From the NCBI RefSeq assembly GCF_030540825.1, contig NZ_JAUOEO010000001.1, forward strand, positions 1,647,001-1,711,000: DNA of 64,000 bases, read 5' to 3'. Of this stretch, positions 37,618-46,489 are shown piece by piece; position 1 is the stretch's first letter; each line of letters opens with the position of its first letter. A program made the position numbers and the translations under genes. Below the pieces are notes generated by a model. It had not been told where the DNA came from. It made no database searches and saw only the letters and a program-made list of their open reading frames with translations. The DNA is from Flavivirga spongiicola. Lineage in GTDB: Bacteria; Bacteroidota; Bacteroidia; Flavobacteriales; Flavobacteriaceae.

Positions 37618-38598
37618 TTATTTTTCCGTCTGCTTTTGAATCCAATCCATTAACTCACCTTTATTCATCGAATCCCAAGTTGATTGAGTATTCTTTTTTG
37701 GTGATGGATTGTCTTCGGGTTGTAATACAATTAATTCGGTATTTTCATTTCCTGCCAGTTTCAATTCAGCTAAAAAACCAACTATATCTGTCGAATTATT
37801 CTCATATAAGGTTCTTAGTTGTTTTGTTAGCTTATATTTTATTGCTGGTTCTATATACGCTCTAACAGCATAGTCTTTGTAAATTTTAACATTTTCATTC
37901 TTTTCATCAAAGTAGCTATACGATGAGAAGTTGTGATAATTTTCTGGATTAGTTTTGGGTGTTCCTCCCAAGTACGTTTCTAATAGATAGTTTATAAATT
38001 TTGGTTCCCAAAGGTCAATTCGGTTAATTCTGATATCACGTTTATGTTGATACCATTTTCTTGTAAAATCCATCGTGAAATTGCAAGTGACAATACCTTT
38101 TATTTTAAGTTGAAATTCGAAGTCACTTTCTTTTATAAATTTAATATATCGCATTGCTCTATGTCCAACTAAACTTGCTCCTAAAAAGAAAATGTTGTCA
38201 TTTGGCAAATTATGTCCATCAAAGACTTCTCGAATTAGCTTATGCGTAGAAATCATAGATGATTTAGAAAAGTAAAAATCAAGAGGGATTTCGGATGAAA
38301 CTGACAATACCGCAAAATCTTTTTCCGATGCTTGAGTATACATCTGCCTTGAGCTCCTATTCTTTTTGTCATACTTTGAATCTTCGAGGAAAATGAGCAC
38401 ACCTTTTATTTCCTTATTTTCAGGAAGCATTAGAGTATAACCTTTTTGAATAAAAGGCAAAAAGTCATTTTCTCCAATTCCAACCCTTAGGCTATCATTT
38501 TTTACTGGTTCGTAATATTCAACCATTTTCTGTGAAAAAGATTTCGTACTAAAAATAGTCAGGAAGAGTAAAAATAATACCTTAAAAGATGTTTTCAT
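37618..38598 (-). CDS. Secreted alpha/beta-hydrolase-like hypothetical protein (cassette gene)
   Basis: The 326-residue protein has a signal peptide (FKVLFLLFLTIFSTKSFSQ). Its middle resembles an alpha/beta hydrolase: KGVLIFLEDS as an early strand and NIFFLGASLVGHRAMRYI at the nucleophile elbow (GxSxxG, Ser in ASL). A clear catalytic His is not obvious. It ends with a Trp/Gln-rich tail. Its unit begins GTTGTGCGTAATT and ends with the complement of GTTGTGCGTAGTT, the strongest start-end match in the island. Confidence 0.65.
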   Translation of the reverse strand: MKTSFKVLFLLFLTIFSTKSFSQKMVEYYEPVKNDSLRVGIGENDFLPFIQKGYTLMLPENKEIKGVLIFLEDSKYDKKNRSSRQMYTQASEKDFAVLSVSSEIPLDFYFSKSSMISTHKLIREVFDGHNLPNDNIFFLGASLVGHRAMRYIKFIKESDFEFQLKIKGIVTCNFTMDFTRKWYQHKRDIRINRIDLWEPKFINYLLETYLGGTPKTNPENYHNFSSYSYFDEKNENVKIYKDYAVRAYIEPAIKYKLTKQLRTLYENNSTDIVGFLAELKLAGNENTELIVLQPEDNPSPKKNTQSTWDSMNKGELMDWIQKQTEK

Positions 38599-38615
38599 TA
38601 TCGTTTGTTTTTAAT

Positions 38616-38690
38616 TACGCACAACGTTCCGTGTATGGTGTCGTAGCTATCCCGCAGGGGGCTATGCACTATACACATCTTGTTAGCTGC
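38616..38690 (-). repeat. attC-like recombination site 3
   Basis: Minus-strand order: GCAGCTAAC (38690-38682), then inner arm GTGTAT, a GC-rich loop, ATACAC, and GTTGTGCGTA (38625-38616). The 75-base site is the most compact, integron-like one in the island. Confidence 0.6.
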
Positions 38691-38699
38691 TGGCAATTT

Positions 38700-38723
38700 A
38701 GTTAGTTCCTTTTATCCAAGGAA
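38700..38723 (-). terminator. Possible terminator hairpin after the 38724-39155 gene
   Basis: AGTTCCTT and AAGGAACT arms lie immediately after the stop codon (minus strand). No long T-run follows, so it may instead be part of the cassette end. Confidence 0.4.
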
Positions 38724-39155
38724 CTAGCTCAGTTGATTATTTTCTGTTACATTCTTTCCGAAAACATTATTTCTTATTTTTTTATAGGCAGCAACTCCTA
38801 CGGCAGCTTGTAATAAAAAAACGAAGACTATTGAAAAACCAAATAATGTCAAATATAAATCAGGTTTAATTTCTTTGAAATAAATAAAACCAACCATAAT
38901 TATTATCATATAAACAAATGACCTTTTATTAGGATATGGAATCATTCTTTTTAAAGTTTTATTCTCAAATTCAAATAGAAAATACGGTGAATAATAGTCA
39001 GCATAATTTTCAGGTTTATAACGTATAATATATTCATTCTCTTTTCTCCATTTTGTTGAGATCGATGACCCGTTTTTCAAAAATACTTTTTTGGTTTCTC
39101 CAAGTTGTAAAGGTGAAAATTCTTTTGAAATATGATTCATTTGAGCAAATGTCAT
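38724..39155 (-). CDS. Hypothetical small membrane protein (cassette gene)
   Basis: The 143-residue protein has a soluble N-terminal half (QLGETKKVFLKNGSSISTKW, YRPENYADYYSPYFLFEFEN) and two membrane helices (VYMIIIMVGFIYF and LYLTLFGFSIVFVFLLQAAVGVAAY). The architecture suggests a cytoplasmic domain tethered to the membrane. I do not recognise a family. Its unit starts with GTTCTTTAATTAAATG, the ATG being only nine bases from the recombination core. Confidence 0.65.
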   Translation of the reverse strand: MTFAQMNHISKEFSPLQLGETKKVFLKNGSSISTKWRKENEYIIRYKPENYADYYSPYFLFEFENKTLKRMIPYPNKRSFVYMIIIMVGFIYFKEIKPDLYLTLFGFSIVFVFLLQAAVGVAAYKKIRNNVFGKNVTENNQLS

Positions 39156-39161
39156 TTAATT

Positions 39162-39295
39162 AAAGAACAGTCTCGTATAACCGTCCGTTACGGGTTAATA
39201 TGCGTTAATTTTCGTTTTGCACAGGTTTTAGCAATTTCGAGCGGATTCGGACGTAATCGAATCCAGCATAATTGCAGTTATAAACTGTTAGTGGC
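39162..39295 (-). repeat. attC-like recombination site 4
   Basis: Minus-strand order: GCCACTAACAG (39295 side), inner arm TTATAAC, about 80 bases, GTTATACGAGAC and GTTCTTTAA. The L-side sequence TTATACGAGAC is shared with sites 7, 10 and 11 (TTATAC followed by GTGAC or TAGAC). Confidence 0.6.
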
Positions 39296-40441
39296 TGTAT
39301 TTTCTAACTCATCCAAATATTCAATATCAATCACCCTGCTAAACCTTTTTTGATATTGTCTCTTTGGAAAATATTTTAATAATAAATGGAGTAAGGTTTT
39401 TTGCAAGCGATTTTTGGTCAATGACATCTTTCCTATTTTCCACGATTGCTTCACTATGTATTCAACTTTTTTTGACCGGATATTTTGGTATTCGGAAAAA
39501 GTATTACTCGTATTGCTTTTTAAGCAAAGCCCTAAAGTATAGGCATCTTCAATTGCCTGACAGGCTCCTTGTCCCAAGTTTGGCGTGGTGGCGTGAATAG
39601 AATCACCGATAAAAACGGGATTGTTTTTAAACCAACCTTTATATTTGGGTTCAATGTCAGCCAATTCATTTTGCAGGATGTCGCTTTCAGATGTTTTATT
39701 CAGTAAATCCAGTACTATTGGATGAAAATCGCTATATGTATCTAATAAATAATGCTTTATAGAGGTTGTTGAACCTTTGCTGAAGTTCTTTTTTTCCTGA
39801 ACAGCCAACCAAAACATTTCGTTGTCATTCAACGGTAAAAATAAGAACCGTAAGCTTCCTTCAAAAAGTTCGTAGTAGGTATGTTTTAAATCAGCATTGA
39901 TATCAAATTTTGTAATTCCTCGCCAAATGACCTGATGCGCAGGCCTAATTCCAATTTCAGGGAAAACTGATTTTCTAATAGTAGAATTAATCCCATCGGA
40001 GGCAATTAAGGTGTCAAATTCTGAAAATGTGTTGTCCTTAAATTTAATCTTTATGCTTTCTTCATTTTCAACACTTTCTACTTCTTTGTTTAACTTGTAT
40101 GAGTCTTTGTCCAATTCGTTTGCGAGTGTATCAATGATAGAAGCTCTGTGAATGCAATAGACTTCTTCGGGGAAGGGTACCGTTTTTAAGGTTTTTAATT
40201 TTTCGGTGGCCAGTACGGTCTTTTTAAGCAAATGTCCTTTTTCCCTTATTTTTTCTCCTACATTTAGCTTGTCAAATATTTTTAATGCATTAGAAGCGAT
40301 TCCAATTCCTGCTCCAACTTCTTTAAATTCACTGGATTTTTCAAAGAGTTTAAAGTCGTGATTGTTCTTCTTTAAAGTCAAGGCCATTGTCAAGCCTCCT
40401 ATTCCTCCGCCTATAATTGCAATTTTATCTGTTGTCTGCAT
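39278..40441 (-). CDS. FAD-dependent monooxygenase (TetX/salicylate hydroxylase-like; cassette gene)
   Basis: The 387-residue protein has the full set of flavoprotein monooxygenase motifs: IAIIGGGIGGLTMALTL (GxGxxG), a central SDGINSTIRK (DG motif) and FIGDSIHATTPNLGQGACQA (GD motif). It would hydroxylate a small aromatic or cyclic substrate using NAD(P)H and O2; some members inactivate tetracyclines. Its C-terminus (LDELENTATNSL) is encoded inside the attC-like site 4. The unit's start GTTAGCGGCAAT and end GTTAGTGGCTGT match at most positions. Confidence 0.88.
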   Translation of the reverse strand: MQTTDKIAIIGGGIGGLTMALTLKKNNHDFKLFEKSSEFKEVGAGIGIASNALKIFDKLNVGEKIREKGHLLKKTVLATEKLKTLKTVPFPEEVYCIHRASIIDTLANELDKDSYKLNKEVESVENEESIKIKFKDNTFSEFDTLIASDGINSTIRKSVFPEIGIRPAHQVIWRGITKFDINADLKHTYYELFEGSLRFLFLPLNDNEMFWLAVQEKKNFSKGSTTSIKHYLLDTYSDFHPIVLDLLNKTSESDILQNELADIEPKYKGWFKNNPVFIGDSIHATTPNLGQGACQAIEDAYTLGLCLKSNTSNTFSEYQNIRSKKVEYIVKQSWKIGKMSLTKNRLQKTLLHLLLKYFPKRQYQKRFSRVIDIEYLDELENTATNSL

Positions 40442-40454
40442 TTTTCGTTTTATT

Positions 40455-40586
40455 GCCGCTAACGTGTATGATTAGTTACTGGAAATTCGGTTAGAATTTT
40501 CCGATGAAGACACAAGTTAATTAATTCCGAGGAATTTCCGAGAAGGAAATTCAGAAGTAATTAATTAAGACGCGTTGTTGTGCAAC
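40455..40586 (-). repeat. attC-like recombination site 5
   Basis: Minus order: GTTGCACAAC (40586-40577), a long AT-rich hairpin, then CATACACGTTAGCGGC (40470-40455). The hairpin block AGTTAATTAATT...GGAAATTCAGAAGTAATTAAT (40514-40565) is repeated at 42921-42973. Confidence 0.55.
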
Positions 40587-40639
40587 GTATTTTACTTATT
40601 CAGCTAGTTTTTGAATAGATTAAACTATATATTTTATAC

Positions 40640-41947
40640 TTACTTAATAATCTCCCAGGCCCAGTCTATAATTTGCTGACTGATTTTACCATCCCATTTG
40701 CCTGGTTTAAAATTAAAACTACTACTGTAATTGGTATGAATAGTACTCCAATGATCTAAATCCGTGTATTTGTATAACTTATGGTTCTTATGTCCCTTGG
40801 CATCTAAAATTGCTATAATCATATCGTTATCATTCTCTGTCATAATCCAATCATTGGTTCCCCAACGTATCCTAACAGGGACTTTTACTTCTTCCCAATT
40901 TTTGGCGAAATTAAAATCCTGTACCTGATAATAATATGCCATAGGTCTACCATACATATGGTTTAAGCCTTGTCTGTGGTATTTTTTATAGGTTGGATTA
41001 TCTTCCAGAATATCTTCAAAACTTCTTTTTTTGATAAGCATTTCGTAATATAGTGGAATAAATACTTCATTTATTAACTTATAAATTTCTGCTTCGCTTT
41101 TACCTTCAATCTGCAAAATTCTACGTTCTATTTCGAGCATATGTTCGTACCACGATTTATAAAATGTTCCATCTGATATTACTCCGGCCAAATCGAACTT
41201 ATTTGCCAGATATGGGGCTAGGGCGCTACCCATACTGTTTCCATAAACAATGATTTTAGAGGTGTCTACATAAGACTTCGATTTTAGCACTTTTACAGCG
41301 GATTCGTAACCATTTAATTCGGTTAAAAAATCTACTTTACCACAGTCGCCTTCACTATCGCCTACACCTGGTTTGTCAATACGCATTAACACCATATTTG
41401 ACTTTTCTGTTAAATCCTTTATTAGTTTTACCCAATTATTACTGCGATTTGAAAATTCTTCAATAGTTGAACAGCTTAACCCTTGAATTAATATAATGGC
41501 AGGAAACTTTTTGTTACCCTTGGGTTTTGTAATGATGGCGCGTTGCTTAATACCATAATCACTCGTTACAGTTTCGTAAAATGTATCAACTTTTGGATGT
41601 TTTTCTTTTGGTAACGAGTTTAGTTTTACATCTTTTTTAATGTATTCCTGTCCGCGTTTAAGTTCAAAAAGTGTTGGTTTATTTGCTCTAATAGCATAGG
41701 TAATGGCACTCCAATCTTCTTGATCTAGTACTTTTCTGCCATTAACACTAATAATAACATCGTTAACTTTAATTCCAGCTTTGTCTAAAGGCGAATTTGG
41801 GGTAACTTCCTTAATAGTTGCTCCGGGTACTTTATTGTTAGGCCAACCTATTTTGGCTTCAAAACTTGCACGTCTAGGTAATTCTTGCGCCAAAGTTGAA
41901 AATGATACAGTTAAGATTAAAAAAAATGATAGATTTGAATACCTCAT
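40640..41947 (-). CDS. Secreted PDZ-domain alpha/beta hydrolase (cassette gene)
   Basis: The 435-residue protein has a signal peptide (LSFFLILTVSFSTLA), an N-terminal PDZ domain (SPLDKAGIKVNDVIISVNGRKV) and an alpha/beta-hydrolase domain with oxyanion region FPAIILIQGLSCS, nucleophile elbow IVYGNSMGSALAPYL, an acidic WGTNDWIM loop and a late His in DLDHWSTIH. It is probably a periplasmic esterase or peptidase. A LytTR regulator is divergently encoded next to it, which suggests regulated expression. Site 5 follows its stop. Confidence 0.85.
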   Translation of the reverse strand: MRYSNLSFFLILTVSFSTLAQELPRRASFEAKIGWPNNKVPGATIKEVTPNSPLDKAGIKVNDVIISVNGRKVLDQEDWSAITYAIRANKPTLFELKRGQEYIKKDVKLNSLPKEKHPKVDTFYETVTSDYGIKQRAIITKPKGNKKFPAIILIQGLSCSTIEEFSNRSNNWVKLIKDLTEKSNMVLMRIDKPGVGDSEGDCGKVDFLTELNGYESAVKVLKSKSYVDTSKIIVYGNSMGSALAPYLANKFDLAGVISDGTFYKSWYEHMLEIERRILQIEGKSEAEIYKLINEVFIPLYYEMLIKKRSFEDILEDNPTYKKYHRQGLNHMYGRPMAYYYQVQDFNFAKNWEEVKVPVRIRWGTNDWIMTENDNDMIIAILDAKGHKNHKLYKYTDLDHWSTIHTNYSSSFNFKPGKWDGKISQQIIDWAWEIIK

Positions 41948-42076
41948 GTCTTATATTTGATGTGAATTAAATTGTTATCAATAATACATTGTATTCTCAT
42001 TGAGAATTTGTTTTTTATTTGATTAGCAGCAGAAATTATGTGAAAATAGTATAGAACAGGACGTAATTTTTTACCT

Positions 42077-42853
42077 ATGTTTAAGCAACTCAATAAAAAT
42101 CAAAAATTAGTCGTTCACATTTTGTTTTGGGTAATTTATTATGTGCTGTTTAGTCTTATTTGGACAGTGGATGATAATTATAAAGACTCATTTTATTTAG
42201 AATTTATTTTGTTGCCTATACGGATATTAGCAGTGTATTTTACCATACGGCTTTTGATACCTAAGTTTCTGCTAAAAAAGAACTTTTCACAATTTTTATT
42301 TTTTTATATCCTTTCCATCGTTCTATTAGGTTTTATGCAACAAGGATTTATCCACTTCTTTTATAAACCCGATGCTGAATCAGCAGTGAGCGCTAATTTT
42401 AGTGTGAACTCACTTGTAAGAGCCGTTATTCTTATTAATAGTACCGTGTTTTTTGTGGCAACTATTTATATACTTAACTTATATTTTCTTCAAAGAGAAG
42501 CATATGAAAACATTATTGATGAGCAAACTAAAGACGATGCGGAAGAATTCTTAAAGATTGAGTTAAAATCTAATCGTAAAAAATACCTTATTTCTGCATG
42601 TGATATAATTTATATTGAAGCAATGGGAAATTATGTAAATTACCATATCGACAACAGTAAGAAAATTACGGTATATCAAAGTTTGAAAAAGTGTTTGAAC
42701 CTGTTACCAAACAATTTTATAAGAGTACATAAATCATATATTGTTAATCAAAAAAAAATACGCTCATACGATAAGGAATATATTGAAGTTTCTAATGAAA
42801 TGTTTATTCCTGTAGGCTCAACCTTTAATATAGAAAACATTTCATCTATATAG
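42077..42853 (+). CDS. LytTR-domain transcriptional regulator with membrane domain
   Basis: The 258-residue protein has four predicted membrane helices in the first 140 residues (LVVHILFWVIYYVLFSLIW, ILAVYFTIRLL, FLFFYILSIVLLGFMQ, ILINSTVFFVATIYILNLYF). A C-terminal LytTR DNA-binding domain follows: YLISACDIIYIEAMGNYVNYHID and FIRVHKSYIVNQKKIRSYDKEYIEV. It lacks a receiver domain, so it probably senses a membrane signal directly. It is divergent from the PDZ hydrolase and is the only plus-strand gene in the island, so the pair may form one cassette. Confidence 0.88.
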   Translation: MFKQLNKNQKLVVHILFWVIYYVLFSLIWTVDDNYKDSFYLEFILLPIRILAVYFTIRLLIPKFLLKKNFSQFLFFYILSIVLLGFMQQGFIHFFYKPDAESAVSANFSVNSLVRAVILINSTVFFVATIYILNLYFLQREAYENIIDEQTKDDAEEFLKIELKSNRKKYLISACDIIYIEAMGNYVNYHIDNSKKITVYQSLKKCLNLLPNNFIRVHKSYIVNQKKIRSYDKEYIEVSNEMFIPVGSTFNIENISSI

Positions 42854-42911
42854 GTCTTAAAGTTTCTATTGTCGGGTTTGATGGTTTAATCAAGCTATCA
42901 TCATTATCTAG

Positions 42912-42994
42912 GAAATACACAAGTTAATTAATTTCGAGGAATTTTCGATGAGGAAATTCAGAAGTAATTAATCATAGGACACATCGTTAGGCTC
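42912..42994 (-). repeat. attC-like recombination site 6
   Basis: Minus order: GAGCCTAACG (42994-42985), then the AT-rich block shared with site 5. The core GCCTAAC fits the integron R'' consensus RYYYAAC exactly. The far core is unclear. Confidence 0.5.
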
Positions 42995-43035
42995 TGGCAT
43001 TTTATATTGTTCATAAAAATAAAATGATATTGCCT

Positions 43036-43668
43036 TTAGGCTAGTGTTTGAATCAGAAAGTCACTAATTGCTTTACCATTATAGAATACTATTGCTCCCA
43101 TTATAATAGTAATAATTATATTTATTATTTCTTGATAGTTAAGTTTTTTTTCATTTCGATAAGAATAGATGACAGATGATATTCCTACGATAGAAGATGG
43201 AATTAGACCTATTATCACAAGAGTAAAAGAACCGTATTTATTTATGAAATCCCAATCATAATTGGAAGCCACAAAGCTTAGTAAAAGTTGGATTGGTATT
43301 AGCAATGATATAAGAATCAATGAGGTCAATAAGACAGATTTGACTTCCCTATCCCATCTGAAGGTAAATAAATCTTTCTTAAGTGATGAAATCATTTCTC
43401 TGAAAGATATCTTTTGCCCTATTAAACCTATAGTAAAACCACCAACTAAAAAAAATACCGATTTCCAAGTACGTTTTGAATTAATCAAGTATTTGTAGAA
43501 ATCTTTTTGGTACAGGCTTTCATTTTTTTTCAATTCATCATATGAAATAATACCCTGTTTATATTTTTGCATAACTGGAAAATCAAAAATAATGTTCCAA
43601 AAAGATAAAAGCGCAATAAAAATTAGCGTAAATCCGACTAGCATTAATGGGATATTCTTTCTCTTCAT
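43036..43668 (-). CDS. Hypothetical membrane protein (cassette gene)
   Basis: The 210-residue protein has about five membrane segments (NIPLMLVGFTLIFIALLSFW, SVFFLVGGFTIGLIGQK, LLTSLILISLLIPIQLLLSF, GSFTLVIIGLIPSSIVGISSVIY, INIIITIIMGAIVFY). No signature motif is seen and no family assigned. The unit starts CGTTTGGCTCAAGCA and ends with the complement of CGTTAGGCTCTGGCA, identical at 11 of 15 positions. Confidence 0.65.
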   Translation of the reverse strand: MKRKNIPLMLVGFTLIFIALLSFWNIIFDFPVMQKYKQGIISYDELKKNESLYQKDFYKYLINSKRTWKSVFFLVGGFTIGLIGQKISFREMISSLKKDLFTFRWDREVKSVLLTSLILISLLIPIQLLLSFVASNYDWDFINKYGSFTLVIIGLIPSSIVGISSVIYSYRNEKKLNYQEIINIIITIIMGAIVFYNGKAISDFLIQTLA

Positions 43669-43682
43669 TTTTCACATTGCTT

Positions 43683-43752
43683 GAGCCAAACGTCACGTAT
43701 AACAAGCGCAGCCTGCCGATAGGCGGCTATGATTTGTTATTTGTTGTGCAAC
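43683..43752 (-). repeat. attC-like recombination site 7
   Basis: Minus order: GTTGCACAAC, inner arm ATAACAA, a GC-rich hairpin (GCCGCCTATCGGCAGGC), TTGTTATACGTGAC and CGTTTGGCTC. Length 70 bases. The two inner arms are perfectly complementary over 7 bp, and the two outer cores differ, as expected between adjacent integrated cassettes. Confidence 0.65.
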
Positions 43753-43755
43753 GTA

Positions 43756-44349
43756 TTATTTTTTCCATAAGCTTGGGACTTTTCGGTATTCAGTCAGAAT
43801 TATTTCCTCGTCATTTTTAGTTAATCCGTAATTTGGTTTTTCTCTAGCAAATGGCGGACTTCTGTCATCAATTTGTAGTACAAAATCAACCAGATATTCT
43901 CCAATATGCATTGGTGTTCCAGTACAACCAGATTGTAAGTACATATGATATTCGGTATCTGCGATTGCGTCTAATATTAAATTGGTTTTGTTCTCAAATT
44001 CCAACTTTTTAATTAGTCCTTCGTAGGCAATAGTTTTTATAGTTCCATTCGGATATACTGTCAGTTTTAAAAGTTCGCTTTCAGATGCATTTTGCATAAT
44101 CCAATGTCGTCTGTCAAATTGAGCTGGTTTGCGAGCGTCATATCCAACAATTCCAGTCGAAATTCCACCATATTCAGCGACTTTTACACTATCCTTTATT
44201 TGTTGTCTAATTCCGTTCCAGTTATAAGTCCAACTTTTTTCATAAAACGATGAAAGCACGACCACAATTCCAATTCCAATAATTGTTAAAATTGGAAAAA
44301 CCATTGAAAATCGATTACGTTTTTCGATATGTCTCTTTCCTTTATTCAT
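43756..44349 (-). CDS. Hypothetical membrane-anchored protein (cassette gene)
   Basis: The 197-residue protein has one N-terminal membrane helix (FSMVFPILTIIGIGIVVVLSSFY) after a basic leader (NKGKRHIEKRNRF) and a soluble extracytoplasmic domain with SGCTGTPMHIGEYLVDFVLQIDD. ATG 44349 is chosen; the in-frame GTG three codons earlier lies within the recombination core GTTGTGCAAC. Unit ends match over GTTGTGCAAC. No family recognised. Confidence 0.65.
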   Translation of the reverse strand: MNKGKRHIEKRNRFSMVFPILTIIGIGIVVVLSSFYEKSWTYNWNGIRQQIKDSVKVAEYGGISTGIVGYDARKPAQFDRRHWIMQNASESELLKLTVYPNGTIKTIAYEGLIKKLEFENKTNLILDAIADTEYHMYLQSGCTGTPMHIGEYLVDFVLQIDDRSPPFAREKPNYGLTKNDEEIILTEYRKVPSLWKK

Positions 44350-44356
44350 ATGTTGC

Positions 44357-44589
44357 ACAACTATTGAATAAACGCAATAGGGTTGCGTTTATTTTTTATA
44401 TATGAATCAAATATAAGAAATATCTTTCGGGATTGAATGCTATACTGTTTTGCCCAATATTTTCCTTGTTCACAATGTCTAACCAAATAACAGTACTAAG
44501 AATAAGTTGTAAATCTATTTTAGGATTAATGTAAACTTTTTTTAGGACGAGGCATGATTTTATAGCACTCGTTACAAACGAGCGCTAGC
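44357..44589 (-). repeat. Island repeat, copy A
   Basis: About 233 bases, nearly identical to copies B (47318) and C (50160). On the minus strand it begins GCTAGCGCTCGTTTGTAACG, contains a short frame starting ATGCCTCGTCCTAAAAAA, and ends with the hairpin AATAAACGCAACCCTATTGCG followed by TTTATTCAATAGTTGT. The gap has no gene. Confidence 0.85.
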
Positions 44590-44595
44590 CAGGGG

Positions 44596-44760
44596 GTTAC
44601 AAGGCGTTTTGTTGGATTGTGCCTAACTTTTTAGTATATGGTTTGTTACGTGGTAAAGTAACAAATTTCACAAATACAAGCCGAAAAGAAAATCTGCGAG
44701 CATTTTCGTAAGTAGTTGATTATCAAGTAATAAACTACATGCTACTTTGTTATGTACTAG
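44596..44760 (-). repeat. attC-like boundary 8 with 45-bp repeat
   Basis: GTTATGTACTAG (44749-44760) ends the AraC/beta-lactamase unit and matches its start GTTGTGTACAAG. TTTGTTAC/GTAACAAA (44642-44649 and 44657-44664) form a hairpin. GTTACAAGGC...GCCTAAC (44596-44627) repeats the sequence at 36509 and looks like an empty mini-unit. Confidence 0.5.
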
Positions 44761-44764
44761 TCTT

Positions 44765-46423
44765 TTAATTCAAAAGCGCAGGAAGTATAAACTCTTTAAA
44801 TATTTCCCGTGATTGATTACCTTTCCTATTCCTATAATTTCCTGCTGTTATCACGACTACGGATTCCAACGCTGGCACTATAAAAATAAATTGTCCTCCG
44901 GCACCTCGTGCTTCAATAGATGCAATTGATTCTCCATTGATGATATAGGTATCATGCCACCATAGATAACCATATTCATTCTTATCTTTTACATCCTGCA
45001 ACCTTGTATGTTTCTTGAACGATTCTTGAATCCAATTCTCTGAAATAATTCGTTTACCATTCCATACACCTCCATTTAGATAAAGTTGTCCAAACTTGAG
45101 CATATCCCTTGGCGTTAAATGGATGCCTCCTCCAAAATAAGGTATAGCTTTTGTATCGTCAGTATTCAATATGTAATTTTTAATTCCTAGAGGTGAGAAA
45201 AACGTGTCTTTCATATAGAACTCTAACGGTATATCTAAACGTTCGTTTAAACTAATACCGAGTAAAAACGGATTAGCAGATCCATAATCGGTATAAGTTC
45301 CTGGTTCGTTTACCATGGGTGCTTCTAAAACTGTTTTTAACCAATTATTTGATTCATCTTGGTAGTACCCTTCTGATGCCTTTTTATTTACATCTAATCC
45401 AGAACTCATAGTCAGTAAGTCTTTAATTGTTATTTTAGATTTTAAAGAATCTTTTGTGTACTGATACTCTTGAGGTATAAAACCATATAGTTTTTGATCC
45501 ACACTCTCTATAATTTTATCATCAATGGCTATACCGATGATGGCAGATGAGATACTTTTTGAGGCAGAACGCATATCATGTGGAATGTTAGCATTAAAGC
45601 CTGCAAAATAGTTTTCATAAGTGATTTTACCATTTTTTGCAACAAGAACACCTTCTATTCCTTCTAGAACATCACTATGAATGTCATCTTCCATTTTTGG
45701 TAGTGATAATTGCTTTTTTGATGATTCCCAACCGTCATTGATTTGAGAATTCTCATTTACTGAAGCGGAAGTAACCTTTTTATGCTGTGTGATTTTTTTA
45801 AATGATGTTTTTGTAATAAAATTGCCGCTTAGACTAATATTTAATGCAATTTCAGAGGGCTTTAATTGCCCTTCAAATTCAAGACCTGTTTTATAATCTA
45901 TAAAAGAAATAAAATTATTATTTTTCTTGAAATTGTTGCACCAAATGGTTCCAAGAATTGGGTAAGCTTGATATTCATCATTGGATCCACCACCTTCTTT
46001 TATGGTCAAACGCAAAGCTTGAGGCTGTAGATAATGAATCACCGATAGATTCCACTTTCCTTCAAAACGGTCTCCTCTTTTATAGAGTTTAGCAGGGTAC
46101 AAATCCCTCGATGATTTAATAAAACCATTTATTTCTGATTGCTCATCATTAACTATTCCACTAAAAGTAAGGTTATCATCTAGTGCAAGATTGATTCTAT
46201 TACCAAATTTGAACTTTTTCGCTATAATTTCTTTGTTATTTGAAAGTGTGAAAATAGCATCTTCTTCACTCAGTTTTTTAACGATTATGTCTAGATTAAG
46301 GGCGTCTTTGTTAGTTGTCTTTCCTTCCCATTGTCCTATATAATCTATAATATTTTGCTGAGCACAGCTTGTAAAAAACGAGAAACATAACAAAAGCGTT
46401 AACGTTAAATTTTTAAACATCAT
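44765..46423 (-). CDS. Serine beta-lactamase-like hydrolase with N-terminal domain (cassette gene)
   Basis: The 552-residue protein has a signal peptide ending near SCAQQ, an N-terminal beta-rich domain of about 200 residues, and a class C beta-lactamase/DD-peptidase-like domain. That domain shows HDMRSASKSISSAIIGIAI (SxxK nucleophile), DYGSANPFLLG (Tyr motif) and GARGAGGQFIFIVPALESVVVI (HxG/KTG position). It is probably an esterase or D-aminopeptidase-like enzyme; beta-lactam hydrolysis is not implied. It shares one unit with the upstream AraC regulator, which has no recombination site between. Confidence 0.85.
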   Translation of the reverse strand: MMFKNLTLTLLLCFSFFTSCAQQNIIDYIGQWEGKTTNKDALNLDIIVKKLSEEDAIFTLSNNKEIIAKKFKFGNRINLALDDNLTFSGIVNDEQSEINGFIKSSRDLYPAKLYKRGDRFEGKWNLSVIHYLQPQALRLTIKEGGGSNDEYQAYPILGTIWCNNFKKNNNFISFIDYKTGLEFEGQLKPSEIALNISLSGNFITKTSFKKITQHKKVTSASVNENSQINDGWESSKKQLSLPKMEDDIHSDVLEGIEGVLVAKNGKITYENYFAGFNANIPHDMRSASKSISSAIIGIAIDDKIIESVDQKLYGFIPQEYQYTKDSLKSKITIKDLLTMSSGLDVNKKASEGYYQDESNNWLKTVLEAPMVNEPGTYTDYGSANPFLLGISLNERLDIPLEFYMKDTFFSPLGIKNYILNTDDTKAIPYFGGGIHLTPRDMLKFGQLYLNGGVWNGKRIISENWIQESFKKHTRLQDVKDKNEYGYLWWHDTYIINGESIASIEARGAGGQFIFIVPALESVVVITAGNYRNRKGNQSREIFKEFILPALLN

Positions 46424-46489
46424 TTAAGTTTTAATTGGGTTCAAAAGTAACGTATCGATATTATTAAAAATTGTATCAGATTAACATTG

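Noticed and set aside
39278..40441. Definite TetX tetracycline monooxygenase
   Set aside because: Motifs are those of the whole flavin monooxygenase group; residues specific for tetracycline cannot be confirmed by eye.
44765..46423. Antibiotic-resistance beta-lactamase
   Set aside because: The SxxK serine-hydrolase fold is shared with many esterases and peptidases, and the large extra N-terminal domain argues against a true class C beta-lactamase.
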